A stretch of 64,000 nt of DNA from Raineyella sp. W15-4 (GTDB lineage Bacteria > Actinomycetota > Actinomycetes > Propionibacteriales > Propionibacteriaceae), in assembly GCF_033170155.1 (NCBI RefSeq), contig NZ_CP137079.1, positions 3,720,001 through 3,784,000 of the forward strand, written 5' to 3'. The notes below the pieces were generated by a model that saw nothing but the letters and a program-made list of their open reading frames with translations, was not told where the DNA came from and did not search any database. Position numbers and translations under genes: made by a program. Below are positions 10,071 through 16,942 of the stretch, piece after piece (position 1 is the first letter of the stretch; the number at the start of each line of letters is the position of its first letter).

Positions 10071-10145
10071 CTGATCCTCCTCGATCGGACGCGGCCGCTG
10101 TGCTCAGGAGAGCTTCACCGGCCTCTGGCCCGCACCGGTCCGGTC

Positions 10146-10168
10146 TGGTACAGTCCGGTACGTACCAC
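10146..10168. promoter_or_regulatory. Palindromic operator between divergent GlcNAc operons
   Basis: GGTACGTACC at 10157-10166 is a perfect palindrome, and CGGTACGTACCA fits the GGT-N4-ACC arrangement of DasR-type sites. A second half-site, TGGTACAGTCC, begins ten bases earlier at 10146. The location between the regulator and EIIB supports joint control of both arms. The exact promoter elements are not clear. Confidence 0.5.
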
Positions 10169-10308
10169 GAAGTCTTCTCCGCTGCGGCACTCCTGTCAAG
10201 CGGCGAGGAACACACGTGTCGACAGACAATGGAAAGACGCATCGAGCCCCCCGCTCGGCGGACAGCACCACCCGATCAGAGCTGATCGGGACACAGAAAG
10301 GGACAGCC

Positions 10309-10539
10309 ATGAGCAAGGCTGAATCGCTCCTCGCCGGCCTCGGCGGCGCGGACAACATCGCCGACCTGGAGGCGTGCATCACCAGGCTCCGTACGGAGGT
10401 CAACGATCCGTCGCTGGTGGACGAGGCCGCCCTGCGCAAGGCGGGCGCGATGGGCGTGGTGAAGCAGGGCCGGGTGGTCCAGGTCGTGGTCGGCCCGCAG
10501 GCCGACACGATCGCCGAGGACATCCAGGACCTGATGTGA
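10309..10539 (+). CDS. PTS EIIB component, glucose/GlcNAc type
   Basis: A 76-aa EIIB protein. The phosphorylated cysteine sits in NIADLEACITRLR near residue 23, the canonical site of this family. It passes phosphate from EIIA to the sugar bound by EIIC. The ATG at 10309 follows AAAGGGA. The open frame from 10216 has no family content before this point. It overlaps the EIIA gene by four bases (GTGA). Confidence 0.92.
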   Translation: MSKAESLLAGLGGADNIADLEACITRLRTEVNDPSLVDEAALRKAGAMGVVKQGRVVQVVVGPQADTIAEDIQDLM

Positions 10540-11015
10540 AGGTCCTCACTCCCGTCCCGGGCACCGTGGGCCCGCTGAGTGACGCGCCCGACCCGGTCTT
10601 CGCCGCCGAGATGGTCGGCTCGGGCGTGCTCATCGACCCGGACCGTACGCCCGGCGTCGCCGTGGCGCCGGTCTCCGGGAAGATCGCCAAGGTCCATCCG
10701 CACGCCTACGCCATCGCCACCGCCGACGGCACCGGGCTGCTGGTCCACCTCGGCATCGACACCGTGAAGCTGAACGGCGCCGGATTCGAGATCGTCGGCC
10801 CGGTCAAGGGCGAGGTGGTCGCCGGTCAGGAGATGATCCGCTGGGACCCGGCCGAGGTGGCGGCCAGGGGTCTGTCCCCGGCGGTGCTGGTGTGCGTGCT
10901 CGACACGGCTCCGGGCAGCATCGTCTCGGACCTGCTCGGCCAGCACGTGGAGACCGGCGAGCCGCTCTTCGACGTGCCGGAGGCGGCAGCGCAGCGAGGA
11001 CGGCGTCGGTCCTGA
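10536..11015 (+). CDS. PTS EIIA component, glucose/Crr type
   Basis: A 159-aa EIIA of the glucose class. The phospho-accepting His lies in LLVHLGIDTVKLNG near residue 72; the second active-site His is in KVHPHAYAIA. VLTPVPGTVGPL is the usual N-terminal strand. It accepts phosphate from HPr and gives it to EIIB. The GTG start at 10536 overlaps the EIIB stop (GTGA). Having EIIA, EIIB and EIIC as three separate genes is unusual compared with fused EIICBA forms, but known in actinobacteria. The C-terminal tail is basic (RGRRRS). Confidence 0.92.
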   Translation: MKVLTPVPGTVGPLSDAPDPVFAAEMVGSGVLIDPDRTPGVAVAPVSGKIAKVHPHAYAIATADGTGLLVHLGIDTVKLNGAGFEIVGPVKGEVVAGQEMIRWDPAEVAARGLSPAVLVCVLDTAPGSIVSDLLGQHVETGEPLFDVPEAAAQRGRRRS

Positions 11016-11032
11016 CGATGGGAGCGCGGTGG

Positions 11033-11743
11033 ATGACCCTCGTCGAGATCTGTGCCGATGACCCGGGTGGCGAGGTGCAGGCCGAGCAGGGCGGTGCCGG
11101 CCGGGTGGAGCTCTGCGCGGTCGCCGCATCGGGGGGCGTGACGCCCAGCATCGGGACCGTGGAGCAGGCACTGGAGCACACCGGCCTGCCGATCCAGGTC
11201 CTCGTCCGGCCCCGCCCGGGCGACTTCGTGCACGACCGCTACGAGGTGGACCTGATGTGCCGCGACATCGCCTGGCTGCGCCGCCTCGCCGATGGCCATC
11301 CCGGGCGGCTCGGCGTCACCACCGGTGTGGTGACGCCGGACCGGCGCGTCGACCGTGCGGGCTTGGCCCGGCTGGTCGACGCGGCCGGCGGCCTGCCGGT
11401 GACCTTTCACCGCGCCTTCGACGACTGCCCCGATCTGCCCGCCGCCCTGGCGGACCTGGTCGCGGCGAAGATCCGCCGGGTGCTGACCGCCGGCGGTCCG
11501 GGACGTGCCCACGACCACGTGCCCGAGTTGCGTGCCCTGGTGTCAGCAGCAGGGCACGACCTCGAGATCCTCGCCGGAGGGGGCGTACGCAGCGACCACG
11601 TGGCACAGCTGGTCGCTGCGACAGGCGTCAGCCAGGTCCACCTCAGGGCACAGGCGCCGTCGAGCCGCGGCTACGCCCGGACCAGCGCCGACCTCGTGGC
11701 GGAGCTGGTCGGCGCCCTGCGGGGAATGCCTGTGAAGCACTGA
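11033..11743 (+). CDS. cutC: CutC family protein
   Basis: A 236-aa TIM-barrel protein with the CutC hallmarks: VEICADDPGGEVQAEQGGAGRVELC at the N-terminus, SGGVTPSIGTVEQAL, VLVRPRPGDFVH, VTFHRAFDDCPD and ILAGGGVR. CutC was first tied to copper homeostasis, but its biochemical role is unsettled. Its position directly after the GlcNAc PTS genes suggests a link to amino-sugar use rather than copper. ATG at 11033 has GGAG about nine bases upstream; ATG at 11018 is an in-frame alternative. Confidence 0.88.
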   Translation: MTLVEICADDPGGEVQAEQGGAGRVELCAVAASGGVTPSIGTVEQALEHTGLPIQVLVRPRPGDFVHDRYEVDLMCRDIAWLRRLADGHPGRLGVTTGVVTPDRRVDRAGLARLVDAAGGLPVTFHRAFDDCPDLPAALADLVAAKIRRVLTAGGPGRAHDHVPELRALVSAAGHDLEILAGGGVRSDHVAQLVAATGVSQVHLRAQAPSSRGYARTSADLVAELVGALRGMPVKH

Positions 11744-11751
11744 GGCGAGAC

Positions 11752-12129
11752 TCAGGCGAGGGCCTTGGCCTTGATCTGGGCGAACTCCGCCTCGGTGATG
11801 GTGCCGGCGTCGAGCAGCGTCTTCGCCTCGGCGATCTCGTGGGCGGGGTTGCGTCCGGCGGACTGCCGGATGTACTCCTGCAGGTCCTTCTCCGCCGACT
11901 GGGCGGCCTGACGGCCGCGCTGTTCCATGCCGCGGCCCCGGATGATGAGGTAGGCGAGCGAACCCAGCAGCGGGAACAGCAGCAGGACGACGACCCACAG
12001 CGCCTTGATCCAGCCGTTCAGCGTCCGATCGCGGAAGAGGTCGCCGACGATGTGGAACAGGATCATCAGGTAGGTGAAGAAGAGGAAGATCTCGATGATC
12101 AGCCAGAAGGACTGCCAGAACTGCGTCAT
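11752..12129 (-). CDS. PLDc_N/SHOCT-domain membrane protein
   Basis: A 125-aa protein. It has two hydrophobic helices (residues ~8-28 and ~44-63) in a PLDc_N-like arrangement, then a basic linker, and ends with a SHOCT-type motif (AEAKTLLDAGTITEAEFAQIKAKAL). Proteins of this build are common in actinobacteria and are thought to sit in the membrane and oligomerise; no enzymatic role is known. The ATG at 12129 has a GGAGA site. It converges on cutC with only eight bases between stops. Confidence 0.75.
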   Translation of the reverse strand: MTQFWQSFWLIIEIFLFFTYLMILFHIVGDLFRDRTLNGWIKALWVVVLLLFPLLGSLAYLIIRGRGMEQRGRQAAQSAEKDLQEYIRQSAGRNPAHEIAEAKTLLDAGTITEAEFAQIKAKALA

Positions 12130-12416
12130 GATGTCTCCAATATCGGTGTCGGGATCCCGACCGGGTCTCGGCCGGCGCAAGGGTCGTACGACCCGGCAGT
12201 AGTGTCGCGAGAGCACCGCGGCCTGCCATCCCCCACAGCGGGTGATCTCCAGCCCCGGTCCGGCAGACGATCCCGTCGGCGGCGTCACGTCGCCGTCCGG
12301 CGGCACGACACCGCCGGCGCTGCGGCCGGCACGACACCACTGACAGCACGAGCACCCGACAGCACGAGCACCCGACAGTGCCTCAGCACCACATCACACC
12401 GACAGGCAGGTGATCG

Positions 12417-12995
12417 ATGACCATCGAGATCCATCCGGCGACCGAGGACCGCTTCGCCGACCTCAGCACGATGCTCGGCCCGAAGAACCCCACCTCCTCG
12501 GTCTGCTGGTGCCTCAGTCACCGCCTCGACGCGAAGACCAACCGCTCCCTGGTCGGGCCGGACCGCGGGGCGTACGTCCACCGGCTGACCACCCGCCCGG
12601 TGGCGCCGGGGGTGCTGGCGTACGACGGGGAGGAAGTGGTCGGCTGGGCGGCGGTGGCCCCGCGGTCGGAGCTGCCGTTCGAACGCTCGCGCAAGATCCC
12701 GCACGTCGACGACCTGCCGGTGTGGTCGGTCTGGTGCCTGCGGGTCCGGCCGGGGCGCCGGGGCCGGGGCATCTCGCACGCCCTGCTGGCCGGCGCGGTG
12801 GCGTACGCCGCTGCGTACGGTGCCCCGGCCGTGGAGGGCTACCCGGTGGACAACCGCGGCGAGAAGGTCGACCTCACCATGGCGTACGTGGGGACCCGGG
12901 CGTTGTTCGAGGCCGAGGGGTTCACCTGGGCGGCGGAGACCGGCTCGGTCTCCGGCGGCTTCCCCCGCGTGGTGATGCGGCGGGCGCTGCGCTGA
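12417..12995 (+). CDS. GNAT-family N-acetyltransferase
   Basis: A 192-aa protein. The acetyl-CoA loop is visible as VRPGRRGRGISHALLAGAV (R/Q-x-x-G-x-G/A type) near residues 105-124, preceded by the beta-4 strand VWSVWCLRV. PTSSVCWCLSHR at the N-terminus resembles the subgroup of actinobacterial GNATs often placed near resistance or maturation genes. The substrate is not predictable. The start at 12417 follows AGGCAGGTGATCG. Confidence 0.7.
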   Translation: MTIEIHPATEDRFADLSTMLGPKNPTSSVCWCLSHRLDAKTNRSLVGPDRGAYVHRLTTRPVAPGVLAYDGEEVVGWAAVAPRSELPFERSRKIPHVDDLPVWSVWCLRVRPGRRGRGISHALLAGAVAYAAAYGAPAVEGYPVDNRGEKVDLTMAYVGTRALFEAEGFTWAAETGSVSGGFPRVVMRRALR

Positions 12996-13159
12996 CCGGC
13001 CGGAGCAACTGCCGGCGGCGTGAGCCCGGAATCACATCGCATGCCCCGGCCTGGTTCCGAGGCAATGTCACAGCCCCCTCCTAGTGTCCTGCGGGAAGGC
13101 AGCACGTCCTGCACGACGATCGCCGTCGCCGGGGATGCCGCCGCTCGGAGGGGAAGACA

Positions 13160-13813
13160 ATGGGCCTCGATTTCGTGGCGATCGACTTCGAGACCGCGAA
13201 TGCCTCGCGTGCCTCGGCCTGCGCGGTGGGTCTGGCGGTCGTGGAGGGCGGGGTCGTCACCTCGCAGGAGGGGTGGCTGATCCGGCCGCCCGGAGGTGCC
13301 GGCCGGTTCGACCGGCGCAACATCGCCATCCACGGCATCACCGCGGCCGACTGTACCGCCCACGGACTCAGCTGGGCGGAGACCGAACGCCGGCTGGCGG
13401 CAGTCACCGCGGGCCGCGTCGCGGTGGCCCACAACGCCTCGTTCGATCGGTCGGTCTGGGCGGCCGCCAATGCCGAGAGCGGGATCACGACGGCGACCGC
13501 CCGGTTCTGCTGCACCCTCGACCTGTCTCGCCGGGCCTTCCCCCGGCTGCACCGGCCGCTGCCCGACTACAAGCTGCACACCGTCGCCGCGGCCCTGTCC
13601 CTGCCCCCGTTCCGCCATCACGACGCCGAGGACGACGCGGTCACCGCGGCGATGATCGTGCTCGAACTCGCCCGGCGGGCCCGGTGCGACGGACTGGCGC
13701 AACTGTGGCCCGCCGGACCGACGCCACCGGCCGCGCCACGTGGTACAGCCCCGACCGCACTCGGCCCCGTACGGACGTTGCGCACCACCGCGGAGGTGGC
13801 CCGTCGGCACTGA
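13160..13813 (+). CDS. DEDDh 3'-5' exonuclease (DNA polymerase III epsilon-like)
   Basis: A 217-aa nuclease with all DEDDh motifs: ExoI in VAIDFETAN, ExoII in VAVAHNASFDRSVW, and ExoIII in HHDAEDDAVTAA, with His and Asp at the proper distance. Such enzymes trim single-stranded DNA or RNA from the 3' end with two metal ions. The last ~40 residues are Pro/Ala-rich and probably disordered. The ATG follows GGAGGGGAAGACA. It is not fused to a BRCT domain and is not near dnaE, so it is more likely a repair or turnover exonuclease than the replicative proofreader. Confidence 0.85.
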   Translation: MGLDFVAIDFETANASRASACAVGLAVVEGGVVTSQEGWLIRPPGGAGRFDRRNIAIHGITAADCTAHGLSWAETERRLAAVTAGRVAVAHNASFDRSVWAAANAESGITTATARFCCTLDLSRRAFPRLHRPLPDYKLHTVAAALSLPPFRHHDAEDDAVTAAMIVLELARRARCDGLAQLWPAGPTPPAAPRGTAPTALGPVRTLRTTAEVARRH

Positions 13814-13860
13814 TCTCCGTCTGACAGCAGTGTCCTGTCCGACAGGAGTCCACGTACGTC

Positions 13861-13932
13861 GCCTGCGCGTTTCGCCCGCGCACTTGTGCTGGTAGTCCGA
13901 CAACAGCGCGCGGGCGAAACCCACCTGCGGGG
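13861..13932. repeat. 72-bp palindromic dispersed repeat, copy 1
   Basis: Outer arms GTTTCGCCCGCGC and GCGCGGGCGAAAC form a perfect 13-bp inverted repeat around a core containing TTGTGCTGGTAGTC. Related copies are at 22068-22139 and 23213-23284. It lies between the exonuclease gene and the leader-peptide promoter. The minus strand translates as a GFARALLSDYQHKCAGETR-like string that recurs in all copies. Confidence 0.85.
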
Positions 13933-14015
13933 ACCGAGGCTCCGGTCAGGAGCCGAGGAGGACCGCCGTCTCCGCCCACCACCCAGGGCTGAGTCGCCAA
14001 CAGGGTTAAGACGAT

Positions 14016-14044
14016 TTGAATGGTTCGCTAAGCCGGTGTTATGT
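14016..14044 (+). promoter_or_regulatory. Sigma-70-type promoter for the Cys-leader operon
   Basis: TTGAAT at 14016-14021 and TTATGT at 14039-14044 are separated by exactly 17 bases in a locally A+T-rich patch. Transcription would start near 14051 and give a ~65-nt 5' UTR before the leader ORF. The rest of 13933-14015 shows no gene. Confidence 0.55.
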
Positions 14045-14117
14045 TTCTCCGCGTGGTGCTCCCGGGTGGTGCACCACCCGAGCCGCCCGGCGCCCTGGGC
14101 ACAGAGAGGGGTCTGTC

Positions 14118-14216
14118 ATGAGCCGATCCATCAGTGGTCCGAGCCATCTGACGGTGCCCGCCGCCATGCCCCGCTGCTGTTGTCGCTGTCGGCACTGCAT
14201 GCCGAGCGTGAGCTGA
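14118..14216 (+). CDS. Cysteine-rich leader peptide (predicted attenuator)
   Basis: A 32-codon ORF with a good ribosome site (GAGAGGGG, then ATG). Its C-terminal half contains CCCRCRHC, five cysteines in eight residues, just before MPSVS and the stop. Translation of such a run would stall when cysteinyl-tRNA is scarce. Cysteine-rich upstream ORFs that regulate sulfur genes by this logic have been described in mycobacteria. The ORF ends 259 bases before the URO-D-like gene, and GC-rich hairpins fill the gap. It probably acts in cis; the peptide itself need not have a function. Confidence 0.7.
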   Translation: MSRSISGPSHLTVPAAMPRCCCRCRHCMPSVS

Positions 14217-14217
14217 C

Positions 14218-14319
14218 CGCGCCGCCCCGGTCCGGGCGGGGGCATGGTCCCCGGCCTGAGCCACCCGATTCCCTGTCCTGAGCCACCCGCCCCACTCCGG
14301 GGAGCGGCTCGCCGCCCCG
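14218..14319 (+). promoter_or_regulatory. Leader-region hairpins downstream of the Cys-rich ORF
   Basis: CCGGGCGGGG...CCCCGG (about 14231-14260) and CGGGGAGCGG-CTCG-CCGCCCCG (14298-14319) can both form GC-rich stems. CCTGAGCCACCCG occurs twice nearby (about 14257 and 14278). These are candidates for alternative structures in an attenuator or for RBS occlusion. No U-run follows, so a classic terminator is not evident. Pairing was judged by eye. Confidence 0.35.
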
Positions 14320-14475
14320 TCCAGGGTGCTTCACGCGGGAAACAGCCTGGCCACAGCGCCGTACGAATAGTCCCATCGCCTCCTCTGGACCGTTCCAGAT
14401 CGTTAATTCCTACTCACCCAGTAGCTATTTCTTCGTCCAGTAGTCATGCCTCATCCACAGTTCAGGAGTTCCACC

Positions 14476-15639
14476 ATGGCAGTGCAGACCACGGCTGTCC
14501 CCGATGCCCCCACGGGCTCCGGTCCGGCTCCCGCCGACCGGCGCGCCGAGTTCGCCGTTCTCCTGCGCGGTACCCCGGCTCTGCAGCACGGCGATGCGAC
14601 CCAGCAGCACGGCGATGCGACCCAGCAGCACAACGACACGGCCGAGCACAGCGACCCGCCGCGGCGCTTCCTCACCAGTGCCTGGCAGCACTTCGTGGGC
14701 GAGGAGTACGACCCGGTCCGGTTCGCCACCGCGACCGTCGATTTCAACCGGACCTGGGACTGGGACTGGGTGAAGATCAACCCTCGCGCCGTCTACTACT
14801 CGGAGGCCTGGGGCGCGGTCTATGACCCCGACGACTACGTGGGCGTCATCCCCCGGCTCGTCTCACCGGCGATCGCCGGCGTCGCGGACCTGGCGACGGT
14901 CCGCCCGCTCGATCCGGCGACCAACCCGGTCCTGGCCGAGCACCTCACCTCGGCGGCCCTGATCCGCGAGCAGTTGCCGGACCGGGCCCTGCTCCAGACC
15001 GTGTTCTCCCCGCTGTCGGTGCTGCTGCAGCTGGCCGGCCTGCCGCTCTACCCGGGCGACGTCGTCCCCGGCGCCACCGTCGCCTTCTCGGCCGACGAAC
15101 TGCTGACGAGCGACCCCGCCGCGACCCACCGGGCGCTGGCCGCGATCGCCCGGACCCTCGGCGACTACGCCAGGCGTCTGGTCGCGCCGGTCGCCGCGGG
15201 AGGCGCCGGGCTCGACGGCATCTTCTACGCCGTCACCGGCACGGCGAACAGCGACCTCGTCGCTCGGGAGCTCTTCGAGGAGTTCTCCCGACCGTACGAC
15301 CGGCAGGTGCTCGACGCCGTCGGCGACGGCCTGGTGGTCCTGCACACCTGTGGCGCCGACTCGCACCCGGAGTGGTTCACCGACGACGGCGTCGACGCGC
15401 TGCACTGGGACCAGTTCCTGCCGGGCAACCCGCAGCTGGACACGCCCTTCGGCGTCACGGTGGTCGGCGGGGCGAACAAGGACCTGTTCGGCGTCGACGG
15501 CGACCCCGCAGAGGTCGCCGCCCAGCTCGCGGCGACCCTGGCCGCGGCACCGGACCGCCCCTTCCTGCTCGCGCCGAGCTGCACCGTCCCGACCCCGGCC
15601 GACCCCGCCGCCCTGCGGCAGTTGCGGGACGCCGGCTGA
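14476..15639 (+). CDS. Uroporphyrinogen-decarboxylase-fold protein, predicted Zn methyltransferase
   Basis: A 387-aa protein of the URO-D superfamily (TTVFSPLSVLLQLAGLP-like core, VVLHTCGADSHPEW, LAPSCTVPTPADP). H290-x-C292 and C369 match the His-x-Cys...Cys zinc site of the MtaA/MtbA methyltransferase branch, which activates a thiol as methyl acceptor. The HemE substrate motifs are not obvious, so true haem synthesis is unlikely. Residues 37-60 hold a hydrophilic repeat (HGDATQQ) from a 21-bp DNA repeat. The ATG at 14476 has AGGAG upstream. It is the first gene after the cysteine-rich leader and precedes a Liv-type importer, which suggests handling of a sulfur- or methyl-bearing compound. 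The exact reaction is unknown. Confidence 0.7.
   Translation: MAVQTTAVPDAPTGSGPAPADRRAEFAVLLRGTPALQHGDATQQHGDATQQHNDTAEHSDPPRRFLTSAWQHFVGEEYDPVRFATATVDFNRTWDWDWVKINPRAVYYSEAWGAVYDPDDYVGVIPRLVSPAIAGVADLATVRPLDPATNPVLAEHLTSAALIREQLPDRALLQTVFSPLSVLLQLAGLPLYPGDVVPGATVAFSADELLTSDPAATHRALAAIARTLGDYARRLVAPVAAGGAGLDGIFYAVTGTANSDLVARELFEEFSRPYDRQVLDAVGDGLVVLHTCGADSHPEWFTDDGVDALHWDQFLPGNPQLDTPFGVTVVGGANKDLFGVDGDPAEVAAQLAATLAAAPDRPFLLAPSCTVPTPADPAALRQLRDAG
14583..14624. repeat. 21-bp in-frame tandem repeat
   Basis: CAGCACGGCGATGCGACCCAG occurs twice in tandem and adds two copies of QHGDATQ to the N-terminal region of the URO-D-like protein. Confidence 0.8.
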
Positions 15640-15760
15640 CCCCGGCGGGTGCCGCCGGGCTCCTCGCCGCATGCCGGCACCGCACCACGACCCGACCCGA
15701 CCCGCGACACACCTGACCCGACACCACGACCCCTCCCCCCGACACCTCGAGGAACCCACC

Positions 15761-16924
15761 ATGAAGCCCTTCACCACTTCCGCGCGGCGACTCGCCGCGC
15801 TCGTCCTCACGGCGGCCACTCTGGCCACCGCAGCCTGCTCCTCCTCGGCCACCGCCGGCGGCGGCTCCGGCACCGACCCGGTCTATTTCGGCGTCTCCTC
15901 GGCCACCACCGGCCAGTACGCGCAGTACGGACAGCAGTTCAAGGAGGCGTTCGACCTCGCCGTCGAGCAGGTGAACGCCAACGGCGGCATCAACGGCCGC
16001 CCGGTGGCCCTCAAGTACGAGGACTCCCAGTCCGATCCCAAGCAGTCGGTGACCGTCGCGCAGAAGTTCGTCGCTGACAAGGACGTGGTCCTGGCCTTCG
16101 GTGACTACTCCTCGGCGGCCTCGATCCCCGCCTCGCCGATCTACACCTCGGGCAAGCTCGTCCAGTACGGCTTCAACAACTCCAACCCGGCCTTCACCGA
16201 GAAGGGCACCGAGTACCAGTGGTCGACCTCGATCACCACCACCGCGAACTACCAGTGGACCGCGGACTACCTCAAGAAGCAGGGCGTCAAGTCGGTCGGG
16301 GTCACCTACCTCAACACCGCCGACTGGGGCATTCCCGCCTTCCAGGCCTTCAAGGCCGAGGCCGAGAAGGTCGGCCTGACGATCACCGACGCTGAGGGCG
16401 TGCTGGACACCTCCGACGACTACCGGCCCTCGCTGACCAAGGCGGTGGCCGGCAAGCCCGAGGCCTTCGTCCACATCGGCTACGGGCCCGACGCGGCCAA
16501 GCTGGTGACCCAGCTGCGCGCCATCGGCTACCAGGGCACCTTCTACGGCGGCCAGGACGAGAAGTCGTTCGACGGTACGCCGGACGCCGCCGGCTCGATC
16601 ATCGCCGCCCAGTTCATCGAGACCAGCACCGACCCGAAGGTGAAGGCGTTCGTCGACGCCTTTAAGCAGAAGTACCCCAACGAGCAGCACGTCACCCTCT
16701 TCGAGGCCACCGCGTACGACGCGCTGAACGTCGCCGTGGCGGTCGCCAAGCAGGGTGGCCCCACCCGGGAGGGCATCCTCAAGGGCTTCGGGGAGGTCAA
16801 GGACGTCCCGAGCGTCATCTACGGCTCGATCACCTTCGACCCGGCCACCCGCCGCGTACAGGACCCCAGGCTCACTCCGACCATCCTCAAGGATGGTAAG
16901 TGGGTCGAGTACAAGACCGCCTGA
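15761..16924 (+). CDS. Liv-type ABC transporter substrate-binding lipoprotein
   Basis: A 387-aa periplasmic-binding-type lipoprotein. The signal sequence ends in a lipobox-like ATLATAACSS with the modified Cys near residue 26, so it is anchored outside the membrane. The mature part follows the branched-chain amino-acid-binding family: PVYFGVSSATTGQYAQYGQQFKEAFDLAVEQVN..GGINGRPV near the N-terminus. It captures the substrate for the permease encoded next. The family binds amino acids, amides, urea and other small molecules, so the ligand is not fixed by homology. A longer open frame upstream lies in the URO-D-like gene and the spacer, and is rejected. Confidence 0.9.
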   Translation: MKPFTTSARRLAALVLTAATLATAACSSSATAGGGSGTDPVYFGVSSATTGQYAQYGQQFKEAFDLAVEQVNANGGINGRPVALKYEDSQSDPKQSVTVAQKFVADKDVVLAFGDYSSAASIPASPIYTSGKLVQYGFNNSNPAFTEKGTEYQWSTSITTTANYQWTADYLKKQGVKSVGVTYLNTADWGIPAFQAFKAEAEKVGLTITDAEGVLDTSDDYRPSLTKAVAGKPEAFVHIGYGPDAAKLVTQLRAIGYQGTFYGGQDEKSFDGTPDAAGSIIAAQFIETSTDPKVKAFVDAFKQKYPNEQHVTLFEATAYDALNVAVAVAKQGGPTREGILKGFGEVKDVPSVIYGSITFDPATRRVQDPRLTPTILKDGKWVEYKTA

Positions 16925-16942
16925 TCGGTCCGTCTGCCCACC

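Noticed and set aside
14476-15639. Assignment of the URO-D-like gene as hemE
   Set aside because: It has methyltransferase-type HxC...C residues, sits in a transporter operon, and lacks neighbouring haem genes.
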